Positions 47,780 to 60,797 of a stretch of DNA of 64,000 nucleotides are shown one piece after another. Source of the DNA: Poa pratensis (Eukaryota; Streptophyta; Magnoliopsida; Poales; Poaceae); NCBI GenBank assembly GCA_947311845.1, contig CAMZMU010000111.1, positions 17,161,791 through 17,225,790 on the forward strand, in the 5' to 3' direction. Both the position numbers and the translations under genes were made by a program. Below the pieces are notes generated by a model. That model worked only from the letters and a program-made list of their open reading frames with translations. It searched no databases and had not been told where the DNA came from. How positions within the stretch are numbered: the first letter of the stretch is position 1; every line of letters starts with the position of its first letter.

Positions 47780-50700
47780 TCACTGTCCAAGCTTCCCCCA
47801 TATGCCTTTCCGCACTGTTAGGCACTTCAATTTGCCAAACACGAATCCAGACTTTGGAGGATTGCCATCTACGAGAGAGTTCTCGTATATCTCCTTGCAT
47901 TCTTGTACGACCTAACAAATGAGTAGGGTATAAGAATCCGTGTACCAAAGTTTCATGACATGACTTGCATTTTCTGAAAATTAAACCTGCACTTGCATAT
48001 GTATAAATGGCACTAGAATCATAATTGTCAAAAAAATCCTTCCAAAAAACTTAATATGACAACCAGCATAGGTCTAGCCTGCAACGGTTCAGACACACCA
48101 GATGCTTATGATGTGAGAAATAACTTTCTCACCTCCTTGGCTTCTTTCCGTGGAATTCCTTCCCGCAATGCAACAAGCTTCTCAACAACCTCAGACTACA
48201 TAACAGAGAAGTCATATTGCAGAGCATGAAAATAAATGAATGGAAGGATGAAGTTTATGCACTATAATAGCATGGGCAATCATTATGCTTGAGAAAAATT
48301 ACCGGGCAATCTGGTTGGTGTTCCAGAATATTTGTATAAATAAGAGTGAAACTATCCAGACTTTCAGCTGAAGCAAGCTCCCTTAGATCAGCCAGAATTC
48401 GTACTCTGTTCTCAACTTTCTGAACCACATTCCAAAGAAAGCATTTCAGAGAATAAAAGAAATAAAATGTGGGACTAGAGTTGTAGGAACAGGTGTTTGA
48501 ATGCAAAATAATATAAAACTTCCAGCAGTGAGTATACTTACTGTCACATTAGTATATTCTCTGAAGAAATCCATAAGCACTTCTTCATCTAGCCTCATCC
48601 TCTCAACCGTGTCTTCTTTTATGTAGTTTTTCTAAAGGTGCAAGCAATTGCAAGAGATAAGATGAAATGAAGTGTGAAATAATCAGTGTAATCAGTAAAA
48701 ATGCTATCTGGACCCAGAGCGCAATAGCAACAGCTGATTCCAGAATGATTCTAGGAAACACTGCACAGTTCTTCCTTTTGGGATGTTCAATACAACATGT
48801 GCAAGCAATTGCAAGACATAAGATGAATTGAAGTGTGAAATAATCAGTGTAATCAGTAAAAATGCTATCTGGACCCAGAGCGCAATAGCAACAGCTCATT
48901 CCAGAATGATTCTAGGAAACACTGCATAGTTCTTCCTTTTGGAATGTTCAATACAACATACATATGTTCCCGAAATCCCTCGAAATCACAAGTACACAGT
49001 TATTATCAATAGCCCCAAGGGGAGTTCTGCAAACCTGACTGAGAAGATGATCAACATATACAACAATTGTTTCCTCTAGGCAAGACTCCACAAATCTTCG
49101 AAATGATCTTTCTTCAATATATCTAGACAAATAAACCCAAAACTATTACAATTATGAGCAAAATGATACAATGAACTATTACAATTTATCGGCGATAGAC
49201 TTCATTAGCGTGCCACAAGCCCAACCCATAGGAATATTAATGATAGGATGGCATTTATTATAAAAATATATATAAGATGCTCATTGAAAAATTGTAACTT
49301 ACCAATTTAAATTTTATTTCCAGAATTGGTAAACCATGTATGAATATGATTTATGTTGATATTTCGGTTTAGTGGTATATTTAGGACATAGCAGAAATTT
49401 GGCGGAGATGCACTTTTTTTTTAAAGTCAAGTCTCCAAACCAATTCATAGTAGAGGATAGGTAAAGAACGATAAGCATAAGCAATGTCATTTCTCAGGGA
49501 GACCCATCCGCCCCATAGGACTTATTGTGTAAACTTACAGTTTCACATCGCCAAAATAATCAGCAAATGTTGCAACCAGATATTCGGTCACCATTCCATC
49601 CATCCAGTCTGGAAAAAAATGAACCACTGTTAGAAAACTAATTGATTCACTAAGGAACACTTCCATACAACCTTAGAAAAACAGTGCCCAGAGAATTCCT
49701 AAAGCTGTTAACCATAAGGAGAAGAGGTAAACAACTATTTGCATACAGCTGTCATCCACAGGCGAAGACTGAATAGAGAGGCAACAGCGATGGCAACATA
49801 ATAAATACCAGTGAATGAAATAATCTGGAGATACATACAAATGTAAGAAATATCCTAGTGCTTTTCAGCGTTTCTAGATAAAGCTCTCAGGAGATGCTTG
49901 TGTTTTAAATTCCAAATTTGAAAAAAAGGAAATAACACAAACAAAGTGTGCAGGGGAAGGTATCATTTGTTACCGAAATACTAACAATGAATTACCTTTT
50001 TGGTAAACCTTTGCAAGCAAATCCTGCACACCTGGGTCTTCGAAAATAACACCAACGGTCTGAAGGACCGCCTCCTGTTGAAAGAATAAGGAACTTTAGT
50101 TAGAGCTACAGATGCAGCCATATCAAATAACATTGCTTGGAAGATGAACCAGCGAAAACTGGCCAATTCTCAGAACATTTAGGCCAGACAGCTGAGTCAA
50201 TGTGTGCCCACCACTCTTAGCACCTGTCTCTTGGGCAGTACTGGACAGCGACATGCCAGAAACCAGTGTTGACAACCAAGAGTTTACCAGTTCAGTGCTT
50301 GTTTTTAGTATTCAATATTTAACTAGCTTTCTAGAATCTTGGCAAGGTAATGTGGTAAATAGAGTCCTTATAACATAACTAGGTGGGTCAGCAAGGGTTT
50401 TTTTCATCACCTCCCCACTTTGTGTCAGAGTGTTTACAATGACATAAAGTATCTAGTGTAGTATGTATAAGAAAGGATCTTGGTTACAAGACCACAACAG
50501 CAAGCAGTTAAGGGTGTATGAAGCGCCCAAAAAGAAAATTCCAACTAGCCATAGCAGGATCTGAAAACTTCAACACCAAACATTTACGAACTTCCTTGGG
50601 TACAAGTCGTAACAATGTATGGAATTAAGAAATCAGTGTAGAGTAAACATCATACACCTCAAGAAATAATTTCACACTGATCAGCAGGTTATTTCTGAAA

Positions 50701-53700
50701 CCTAACACTAAGGTTAATTACACAGTTATACTTGTACATATATTTATGCATGTAGATTGTAGAACAAACCTTGGCAACCTCAAGAAATCCTTTGCAAGTG
50801 TCTTCAAAATTAACCTGCAAAACTTGAATTTTACTTTCCCATCTAGAGCCTAAAAATGCTAAAGGTGTGCAAATGGAAAGAAACACAAATTGCAATACAA
50901 CAACATAGCCTTTTGTCCCAAGCAAGTTGGGGTAGGCTAGAGATGAAAAAATGCAATAGTAACACATATTTTCAAGTCTACGTTGTCATTAACTTCTAAA
51001 TTCAACTAACACTCCCACTTTTCCAGTCCTAGCGCCTTACTGAAAATCCCAAAAGGTGCCCTGACCAGTAATATGCTCAGTTCCCAGCATGGACCAGATT
51101 TATCCTACTCAGTTTGCTTGCGAGCATTGCATATATCGAAGTAGTCTGCATACTAGGATACCAGAATACAAGTTTATTGTACGAGTTATGGTCCATGAAA
51201 ATGTTCTACCTCTTCTGAAACTAAGGATTTATACTTGATTTTTTTACATAGCTGGGCCCTGTTGGTTGTGGACTGTCTCTGACAACAACATGGTGGTAAA
51301 AATTGCCACGAAAACCCAAGAGGACTTCACTTTGTTATTCAAGTCATTCTAAGGATAAGCACCCACACGATCTCCCCATAGGATTAATACAAATGATCTA
51401 CTTTCTGCTCTGTAGACCCTGAAATCGAATTTTGAATTAGTCTGGATGGTTTTTCGATAATGGATCCCTGCAAGGTAGAACATTTCCTACCAGGAAAGTG
51501 AACCCTGTGGTTTGCTGGTTCTGATAATATGGATGCCTGGATAACATTTTCAGCAAAAAGAAGCACGGAGAATTTATATATGACTGAAAACACATGAAGT
51601 CGTCTCTAGACAAGTTTGAAAACGTGAAAGAATGAGATCTAAGAGGACCAGGCTTAATGACTCATTTGCACCTGTTCAGCATAGTTCTCTGGAAGTGCTT
51701 CCAGTGTGCTGCTACTTAGCTCGGATGAAAGTTCGTAGCAACGCAGGTTGTTGTTAATCTGCTCATATAATACAAGGTCAACATAGTAAGATAGGAAGGT
51801 TAACAGGGGACTCACATGGAGTAACAAAATATACATATTAATGAAAAAAAACGCACCAAAGCACACAGCGATTCCAAACCAACATCAGAAGCGGGCTCCT
51901 CAAGTCTTTGCCTCTCAGCTGCTTGAAAATCAAGCATGACCTATGAAGGAATCAAAGAGTAAGACTGAATTGGCATATTTCAGTAGCTTAGTTGAAACCG
52001 CACGAAGCAAAGCAAAGCAAAACAGGCGAGGCTAAAATAATCTTGAATGGAAACTGCATAATACCTGAATAACTGCAAGAGCAATACGATATAGCATGAC
52101 ATCTGTGCTATTTTCTCTGACTATCTGTACTTGCTCTGTCAATATTCTGAATAAATCTACAGCTGCAGGTGTATATAGTTTTCCATCTTCTGTACTCTTT
52201 GGTGGTTGTGTTTTATCAGCCTCCAAAATGTTAGTGTACCATTTCTACAGAAGCAAAAGGAGTATAAATAATCATAATTAAGGTCAATTTGAATTCAAGG
52301 GATAAAATTAGTACCTTAGTTGTTGCCTGCATACGCTCTACATACATATTCATGAGGGGATCCAATGCACCACTTTCTGAACAAACTTGGGCAAGAGACT
52401 CGTCCACACCAAGGCCAATAAGATTATCTTGATATTGCACAATCCAACCTGTTACCTACAGTGAGCAGTCGGTTAATGCGCTTGCACTATAAGAGAAATA
52501 CAACAAATAGAAACAATATACTGACAAGTGTTCATCTTATGGAGAACAAATATAGCATCATAACACAATGAACATAAAAATCACATACCTTTAGTATATT
52601 TATATTTTGAATGTCATTTGCTCTTTCACTGAGAAGTCTTAGCATCTGGATGAACCTTTCGGTATATAGATTTACAAGGAGCTGGAAAATTTCATATCTG
52701 TGTAGAAATAAGAATACCCACAAAGTTAGTGAAAGGTACAGATAATATTAGCGGTCGATGAAATGTCAAAATAATCAAGAAGGAATCATGAAACCAACCG
52801 ATATTATACAAGGAAAAAACATGTTCTTCACCCTGTGAATCTGTATTGTAATTCCTCTATTCCAAATTGATAAAACTTCTAGCTTTGTCCTAAGTCAAAC
52901 CTATTTAAGTTCGACAAGCCTATAGAAAAATGTGTCCTAATATGTACAACATCAAATAGAGAAACTAATTTGGTGTTGTAGATATTGATATATTTTTCTC
53001 TAGACTTGGTCAAACTTAAAGAAGTTTGACTTATGACAGAGCTACAACTTCAACTAATTTGAAATGGAGGGAGTAACTTTTATGCAATTGATCTACTGAA
53101 AATTTAAAATGGAACACATATTTTAAAGTATCCCATTAGTAAATTAAAGAGAGATAGTATAGCCTATGATAGGAGCCCTTGACATATCTTTGTCTTGTTA
53201 ATTGTTGTAGCAAACACATTAATTTCTTGTGCATGTGGAACAAATAGTTCTGGAAATCTCTTCCTTATATTTGTAATACCACTGTCATACCTAGGAGGGA
53301 AACATGGTGCAACATAGTCATAGATATCGCCAAGCTCATCACCAATCTGCATTACGTCAGGAGGAGAAAGATGGTCGTTATGTAAGTCAGCAGCTATTCT
53401 TTGTCAAGACCCATTTTGCAGAACAAGTAGGATTAAGGTATATTTGGTAGAGATGACAATTAACACAAATTGAGATCGTCTAGATCAAAGGAGTGGTAAA
53501 CTATTGAGCAAAAAAATGTATATAGTGATGCATGTTTACTAATGAACTGTTATACTTAAATTTCTCAACACCCATGCCAATCTCTTTTTAAATTCCTTAG
53601 AAAATAACAAGTAAACATACACTGGACATGAATAGGATAGTTCACTGTTGATGTTTTTAGGTCCATGAGTCGAGTAGCAGCCCCATCTGCTAGGAAACTA

Positions 53701-56700
53701 GTCGTAACTAATCAACCATAGTTGAACTGATGATTAGTCAGGGGATTCTGTCAGGTACAGACATTTAAATACCACCCAGCAATATCATCTCAGACTCTCA
53801 GGGGGTTAACTAAACGGAATTGAGAAGTCCAGGTTGGCTGTTATACCAGGGGTGAGGGATTAAACTTTTTTTCTCCCTCTATTATGCTGTGGTTACTATA
53901 TCAAGTGTAGAAGTCAGACTACTTACTGCCTTAGCTTCTTCCAGAGCTTCCATAAAATCTTCTGAGAAAACAAGCTGCATGATCAAATCATTAGCAACTG
54001 CTGGAAAATGCAGGGGTTTTGGGTAAGCAGTTAAGCACACAATAGTGTCTTGAATCCAGGATCATGGTGTGCTACCTCAGTGAGCAATTTGTTGAAGCGG
54101 TCCTCAACAGCCTTCCCAATGCACTCATAACATTTGTCCTTGTAGCCCTTTCCCTGGATCTTTGATTTCTCTTGGGTGCCATTTCTTGGGGTAGATGCTG
54201 CCCCTGCACCTTTCCTGCCACAGTGAGCCAAATCATTAGCAATCAATAGGAGATAAGCTGTGAAATAAGTACTATTTTGCGACATTCTCACATATGGTAT
54301 GATGGGTGGTTTACAATAGACATCCAATAAATAATACACTGAAAAGTCACAGTTGCAAAAAGGTCAAGTTGTCGTATGCGACAGAGAAGCAATATATCAC
54401 AGGCGATTCAGCAAGCCTATAACAAACAAGCAAGTCGATTACACCCCCACAGTGGTTCCAGAAGATAACCATTACAGGAAAGAAGAAAATTAAGCAAGGT
54501 TGTGCAAACCATTGTACACCAGCTCGAGTTAATTGATCTGTGAACCCATATTTAGCCAGTCTGCAGTTTTGAAGACTCAGCGACTATACAGCGACTCAAA
54601 AGCCATGCTCTTATATTCGGTGCATTTACGATAGCACAAAAGTAAAGGGTATAATTATACTCCCTCGGTCCCTCCATTCTAATATGTAGGGCGTATTAGG
54701 TTTTGTTAAGACAAGGCTTTGACCAAGATTTACTCCATCCATACGTGGTTTATATGATACAAAATATCAATTATCAGTAAGTACTTTTAAAAACGAATCT
54801 AGTGATACATTTTCATGCCATATAAATGATATGTCCTGAAAGATGTTATGACTTTGCTACACAAACATGAAATGTATGATATCATCTTCCTACTAGAACT
54901 GGAAGTAAGAAAAGTGTTGTAGAGAAGTAGAGTACTTTGTCGTTCTACGCTGGTTTGTTATTGCCGCCATAGCGCCTGCACCCTCAGCCTCAGCTGCTTC
55001 CTCTGCAACTTGTTGATCTATGATCTCTTGCATTTCAACAACCCTGAGATAGAATGTGAATCTGAAGGATCACTAAAAGATAAACAGGTAACAGAGACAA
55101 CAAAACTCATTTTCCAACCCTGAGAAAACCTTGTATTTTCAGTAAACTATTTTTTAACAAATATTTCAAGGAATGGAAATGACAAGGGAAAACTGTCACT
55201 CCTTAAAAGAACAGGATGGGGAAAAAGTATTTGACTGCAGGCTGCTTCAACCATTCAACTTTGAACATTGATGTATTGAAAATAATAGTACATGGAAAGA
55301 ATAAGCTATACCTTAAAGCTCGGACCAACGTCTGAGGGCTGCAAAAGGGAAAAAGGAGAGGAAGTATAAGTACCAGGGAGTACTACACATGGGTTACTTC
55401 AATTATATTAGGGAATGTGCATGCATCTTAGGTCATCTTTGGAATATTGATCACCCATATTTTGGATAAAATATACAGTGCAAAAATGATAAAGTATAAA
55501 CAAAGGATGTGTTATGGATCATAAGAAGCTGTAACATGTTATACATCGCATCTTTATGATTGACCAGAGCAATAGGCTTATTATATTTGCAGCAAAACCT
55601 CCAAGTGGCAGCCCCATGCTTAACGGTAAAAGGTAACAGGGAAGGCAACAAATGGCTTGAAATATAGATTTGTCATACTGTCTCCGTGGTTCTTTGGTTC
55701 ATGTCAGACCAATGCAAGGATTTCATGAATTTCCTCATCCTAACTACAATTTGAAATTAGTCTTGCTTAAACTTTCAAATTTAAAAGCAATTCTGTCATC
55801 AGGTATTTGAAGTAGCCTTCCTCTTGCAAGCATCATTTGGTACCTTCCACAAAGCATGTATGAATAGTATTCAAGATGAATGAGGATACAAGGATGGCAA
55901 CAAAATATCGCCTCAGTTTTCGTAACATGTGTACTTAAGACCATAAGGAAATTCAGTCATTTACCATGTTAATACGAAAGTCAAAGTGTCTGATAAAAAA
56001 ATCAGTACCTCTCTTTTGAAAGTCTAAAAAAGTTAGTGATATGTGCCCATAATGTCTTTTCAAATGTTTCCCAAGATCGATCAACATCTTCAAAGTATTC
56101 TCTGTGGACAAGAAAAGAATCGTCATGAGATTTACTCTTATGCACTTCACTAGAATGCTGGCTATAGGCAAGATTCAATTAACATCTATTGCTAATCCTA
56201 ACAGAATTTGCTATCAGACTACAGAAAATTTCAATAATGCAAGCTGTACTTAGAAAAGATACATTATGCAGATCTTACAACTCTATACATGCCATTCTAA
56301 CACGGATCGATACAGGGCCATAGGTTTGTGTTTCATACACTAGTATTTATTGCTTTTATTAGGTCAGCGGTTATAGCTTTTTTACTCATGCACTGGATGT
56401 CATACAAGAATTAAGGTAAATAAGCTACATGTTGTACAGATGGACCGAACTTAAGAAATAGACAGTGGTTGGCTTAGTAGAGCTGCCTATACATTTATTA
56501 GAAGTTTCTTTTAAACTCTACTGGCACATGTGGATGTGGGCTTAGGATGAACCAAACCTCGGTAAAATCTTACCTCATTCTAACAAGAAAGGCAACGGCA
56601 AAAGAAATATAGGGATGGTGTGTCTCATAATTATCAATGTAGCTAGCTATACGGATTATGGGATGGGGTCCCACCTCAACCGGCCAACTTCTTCCTTATG

Positions 56701-58704
56701 AGATCCAGCAGCAGCTAAAGCAAAACGCCTCTTTCCATCAAGAGCTGTTAATCTCTAATTTCATCACAGGCAATATCATACAGAGAAGTCAGATAAATAG
56801 AATATAACCATTGTGATTATCCAAATGTTGTGTTAATCGACAAGCCAGAGAAGAGAAACAACCTCATAAGTGTGAATTAACTCTCTGTCATCGCTCAAGG
56901 AGTCACGTGCTGCAGCTGATTCAACAGAAATGGACATCATACCTTGCACATCCTACCAGGCATTGACAATCAATATATCAAATGTTCATGCTAAATAACT
57001 TCGTTAGCCCAACCTATTGGTAAGTTGGAAGGTAATACATAATACATAGCAAGTACAATTAAAAAGCAGTGTATTGTTAAATTAAAGTCGGCACTCAGCA
57101 AACCTTTAGAGTTGTGTTCAGGTTGTTTCTCGCATTGCTAAGGAGCTTGATCCTGTCATGATTCTCAATTAACGTTTGACACTCCTGACACAACCTGCCA
57201 TCATTTATGACAAACAGGGCTGAGAGATGAAGGAAAACATGCAGCTTCAAGAAAGTGCTCTATCACGAACACTTGAAAAACGTGAAAATCAAGACAACAA
57301 GCTTACTTGTCAATATCTATGAAGTTCTCACGTAGACTGTTTATTGTTTCTTGTGATACTGCAAGAGCATTGATACCAGCATGAGCTTGCTCAACCTGCA
57401 ATTTTGAAATATTCACATGAAGAATTTATCATCCAGCAGGCCGACATGAAGGTGTGTGAATGACTGGAGCAGAAACTGTAATTCGGGCATGGCTCAGACT
57501 GATAAATAATAGCATTCAAATTAGTATGTTTGGCAGCTCATGGTAGATATTAAGGCGCACCTGTTCTGCCACCATTGTACTGAGTTGAGTATCATTTGTC
57601 TGAAGGAATTGTAGAACCATAGTCAGATAATCAGAAACTGTAGAGTGACTTAAATAGTAAACACACTCATAATATCTCAATGGAAATGTAGTCTGTATCA
57701 TTTTAACGCATATACTCCCTCCGTATCAAAATGTAAGATGTTTTAGCATTTTTGGACCCACGTGTATCTAGACATGTTCATGTGAATCTTGCAAATGAAC
57801 ATGTCAAGATACATGTGGATCCAAAAATGCTAAAACATCTTATATTTTGATACGGAGGGAGTACACATTACGGCATGTTGTTTCTTACTTCCATGACGAA
57901 ATTTGGCTTTATTTTATACCATAAGAAAAGGAATACTTGTGAATCAAATGTGATTTCAAATTCAGCACTGACAGCCTGGTGCTCAAACCATATTAACAGC
58001 TCTGGCTTGCGTGCACCTTAACTAATGCCTACGTCACAGTTCCAGCTCAGCTGCAAAAAATTCTGACTGCCGAAAAGGACTAGTAGAAACCATGTGAGAT
58101 TTTATCAAAATCCAAAAAAAAAATCCTCAGCTGAATCCCAGATACCAAAAAAAAAAAAATACGGATTTCTCACACATCATCAATTCACGCGAACAGCTCC
58201 CTTGTACTGAGACCTCTCGAACATTTCACCTTAAGCAAGCGCAATAATGCATAATTAGCTAGTATGTGATCGTACATGGGCGTATCTACCTAATCACCAG
58301 AAGTTCAGAATGCGATTTCGCTTTGATCACAGCACGAACTCAATTGCAGCAGAATCAGAGGCAACGGATCACGGCCATTCAGAGCGAAACTAACTTCGGG
58401 CAAAGGTCATTCAGAGCGAGTTTCGGAATGCAGCAGGCATTCAGATTGGGGACGCCTATCAGACAGTGTTTCACGGTTAACCGAATCTACCCGCGCCGCT
58501 ACTTGGGATTCCGCCACAATTGGCCGCGTCCACGGGAGAGGAGCAGAACCGAGGGAGGGGAGATCGCGTCGCGTCAATCACCTGCTGCCGCGCGAGGTAG
58601 TCGGACTTGATGGAGGCGATGGAGGCGAGGAGGTCCGGGAGCGGGAGCAGCTTCGCCACCTCGCGCACCGCCGCCTCCTTCGCCTCGATGCCCAGATCCT
58701 CCAT
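47780..58704 (-). CDS. SEC6: Exocyst complex component SEC6, 25 exons, intact
   Basis: SEC6 is a core subunit of the exocyst, which tethers secretory vesicles to the plasma membrane. Exons in transcript order: 58582-58704, 57561-57599, 57307-57395, 57104-57194, 56863-56952, 56675-56754, 56009-56101, 55312-55338, 54936-55043, 54076-54214, 53927-53974, 53291-53346, 52589-52697, 52315-52455, 52065-52244, 51857-51940, 51672-51758, 50770-50814, 49996-50074, 49539-49608, 49035-49122, 48542-48631, 48303-48419, 48133-48195, 47780-47911. The sum is 2,268 nt, all GT-AG and in phase, giving 755 residues, close to Arabidopsis SEC6. Diagnostic blocks are the N-terminus [56 protein letters not shown], and near the C-terminus [16 protein letters not shown]. 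No lesion was seen. Some introns carry MITEs. Confidence 0.96.
48638..48959. repeat. Tandem duplication, period 161 bp, in a SEC6 intron
   Basis: Two consecutive copies start at 48638 and 48799 with GTGCAAGCAATTGCAAGA and share TGCTATCTGGACCCAGAGCG. They differ at only a few positions, so the event is recent. Copy 1 lies six bases from the acceptor of the exon at 48542-48631. Confidence 0.9.
52849..53073. mobile_element. Stowaway-like MITE in a SEC6 intron
   Basis: The right end AATTTGAAATGGAGGGAG, followed by TA, mirrors the degenerate left end CCTCTATTCCAAATTGA. TAGCTTTGTCCTAAGTCAAAC and GTTTGACTTATGACAGAGCTA (each about 20 nt) form the inner arms. Confidence 0.75.
54657..54905. mobile_element. 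Degenerate Stowaway-like element in a SEC6 intron
   Basis: It starts TACTCCCTCGGTCCCTCCAT. The interior (CAAGGCTTTGACCAAGATTT) is typical of grass Stowaway/Mariner MITEs. The right end is worn and the boundary is approximate. Confidence 0.5.
57715..57861. mobile_element. Near-perfect Stowaway MITE hairpin in SEC6 intron 1
   Basis: The left arm CTCCCTCCGTATCAAAATGT and the right arm (complement ending ATACGGAGGGAG) pair almost perfectly along about 70 bp each, including AGATGTTTTAGCATTTTTGG / CCAAAAATGCTAAAACATCT. TA flanks it at 57713-57714 and 57862-57863. Length is 147 bp. Confidence 0.93.
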
Positions 58705-59506
58705 GACCGCGGACGCCGGCCTGCCGACCGCGCGCCGCCGCCCTAGGCCTAGCCGCGTCTGAATCGAGGCGGGTGGGAGATCGCGACCAAGGCCTGGTCG
58801 GGTGTGTTGTTAATGGTGGATGGCTAACGGTAGAACAGGAAAGGCTAGAGATCTGACACTTTCTTTCGAAGAAACTCACTTCATTCGCATTAGTCTCCTA
58901 CTTTGTTGTTTTGTTCCAAAAATCTGAATCTGGTCCTTGAAAACGAGTTTTTACGAATGACGAAAGTTCAACGCAGAGGTCGCAAGGAACGCGTGGTGTA
59001 GTTTCTTCCCATGGTGACTAGAAGCATGCGACACCCACACATCATTTCTAGGAAATTCACTTTGTAGTATAGTAGTCTCAACTCTTCTAGAAAATCTAAT
59101 TAACTGTTTAAATTTTGTTTTAGTAAAATGTGCATTCAATTTGTGGATAGAATACTATTTAGCTCTATTGTGGTTAATTTAGGCCGATATAGGGGTTGGG
59201 CCATTTTTACGGCCCGAACAGATGTCGTATATCGGCTCGGTCCGGATATTTAATCTGGACCTCCGGATAAGCGGCGCGTCGAACATTATATCGACGGTAC
59301 CGAGGCCATTTAGGGATTGACCCTACATAACTCTGTATCGGTTCCTCCCCTCCATCGCTAGGTTTAGTTAGCTCCGGCGAGCAATTACTCTGTTATGAAT
59401 CATATCTCGCCAACATTCCAGTACATCAATGACATGCTCCACCAAGTGCGATCGCCTTCGAGGGCCATCTCTACGAGCTACCACAACGAGCCCGTCGCGC
59501 CACTGC

Positions 59507-59560
<54 letters not shown>

Positions 59561-60797
59561 TCTCCCTCCTTGCACGACGCGAAGGCGGGCAGCTCAAGCA
59601 CGGTGCTGATCCAGGTGCCGGAGGAGCTCCTTGTGGTCTCCGTCGGCGGCGGACAAACCGGGTCGTGCACCTGGGAGTGCTCGTCGAGCATGTGATGTCG
59701 GCCTTCAAGCGGGAGGCTGCCGCCGACGAGCTCAAGGCCACTACGACCGCGGTGGGGGAAGGCGGAGAATGTGTTTCGGCACGCCTCCAAGCCATGGTGG
59801 ATGACAGGATGAGCACGAGCTCGCGTGGGTGCTGCGTAGGATGGCAACCAAAGAGCACCTCGGGTTCGAGTAGATTTGCCGGTGAAGAAGACTACCACAT
59901 TATCTAGTTCTAATTTCATGTTTTTTAGTTCTATCTCACATGCAAGCTCGGGTGTGATGAAATCTCACGAACTAGTTTGTTTTGAATTTCCCGTACAATT
60001 ATGTGTTATCTATTCTGCCCGACTAACTTGCGTACTGAAAAATCAGTTTCGTGGGAACCGAAAAATTTGTTATCCGGGTCGAAATTATCCGGGATCGGCT
60101 AAAAATACTCATATCTTCGTAAGAGCGTACATATGAAATACTAAACTTAAGCACCCTCCTTCTGCAGCTAACGTATTTTACTGTAGTTTTAACATAACTA
60201 ACCAAAATCATTTTGTGAAACTTTTCAGATGCTCACTTTATATTAAAAGGCTGTCACTTCAGTGAGATATTTATGTTTTGTGTCAACGTGGTGAGTTTCA
60301 CAAGAAAAACTGAAATGCAATGAAGCAAAATACTTGATACAACTCCCTTCAAGGATAGGAACTGTCAACATGCCAACACACGTGCGTCGTGGTCCTGATA
60401 ACCATATAGAGAACTACCCAGATGCCTTAAAACCGTTGGTGCCCGCAATATTGCCGCGCTCACCTGTAAACGGAATGCACGTGTTCCAGCTATAAAAGAA
60501 CATCACAGATCAAGAACTACGCCTAGTCTGCCCATGTACAACATACAGACATAAATAGAACTGGTGCATACATAACAAACAGGCGGGCAATGATTCATGA
60601 TCAAACCACAGTTAGTTCACGCATTCATGGTGCCACATCCAGGGCAGGCACCGTCCACACAAAACCACCCCGCCTTGGACGACTACTAGCAGCTGCACTA
60701 TGACTACTGATGCGGGATACATAAAAAATGGGGTAAACGGCTCTAGATAGGAAGTAGCAATGCGCATTATACGGGGCGAAGCGCGACTTCGCTCTAG
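58705..60797. other. Intergenic DNA between SEC6 and the RING pseudogene
   Basis: It begins with the SEC6 5' leader/promoter. An open frame at 59395-59907 (starting MNHISPTFQYINDMLHQVRS) is interrupted by a 51-base C-run. It may be a piece of a host gene but I recognise no domain. The rest shows no gene. Confidence 0.4.
59508..59558. repeat. C homopolymer, 51 nt
   Basis: An uninterrupted run of 51 C residues followed by TCTCTCCCTCC. Such length is unusual and may be misestimated in an assembly. It can form i-motif or G-quadruplex structures. Confidence 0.85.

Noticed and set aside
58266..58610. Plus-strand ORF upstream of the SEC6 second exon
   Set aside because: It lies antisense to SEC6 exon 1 and intron 1 and has no recognisable domain.
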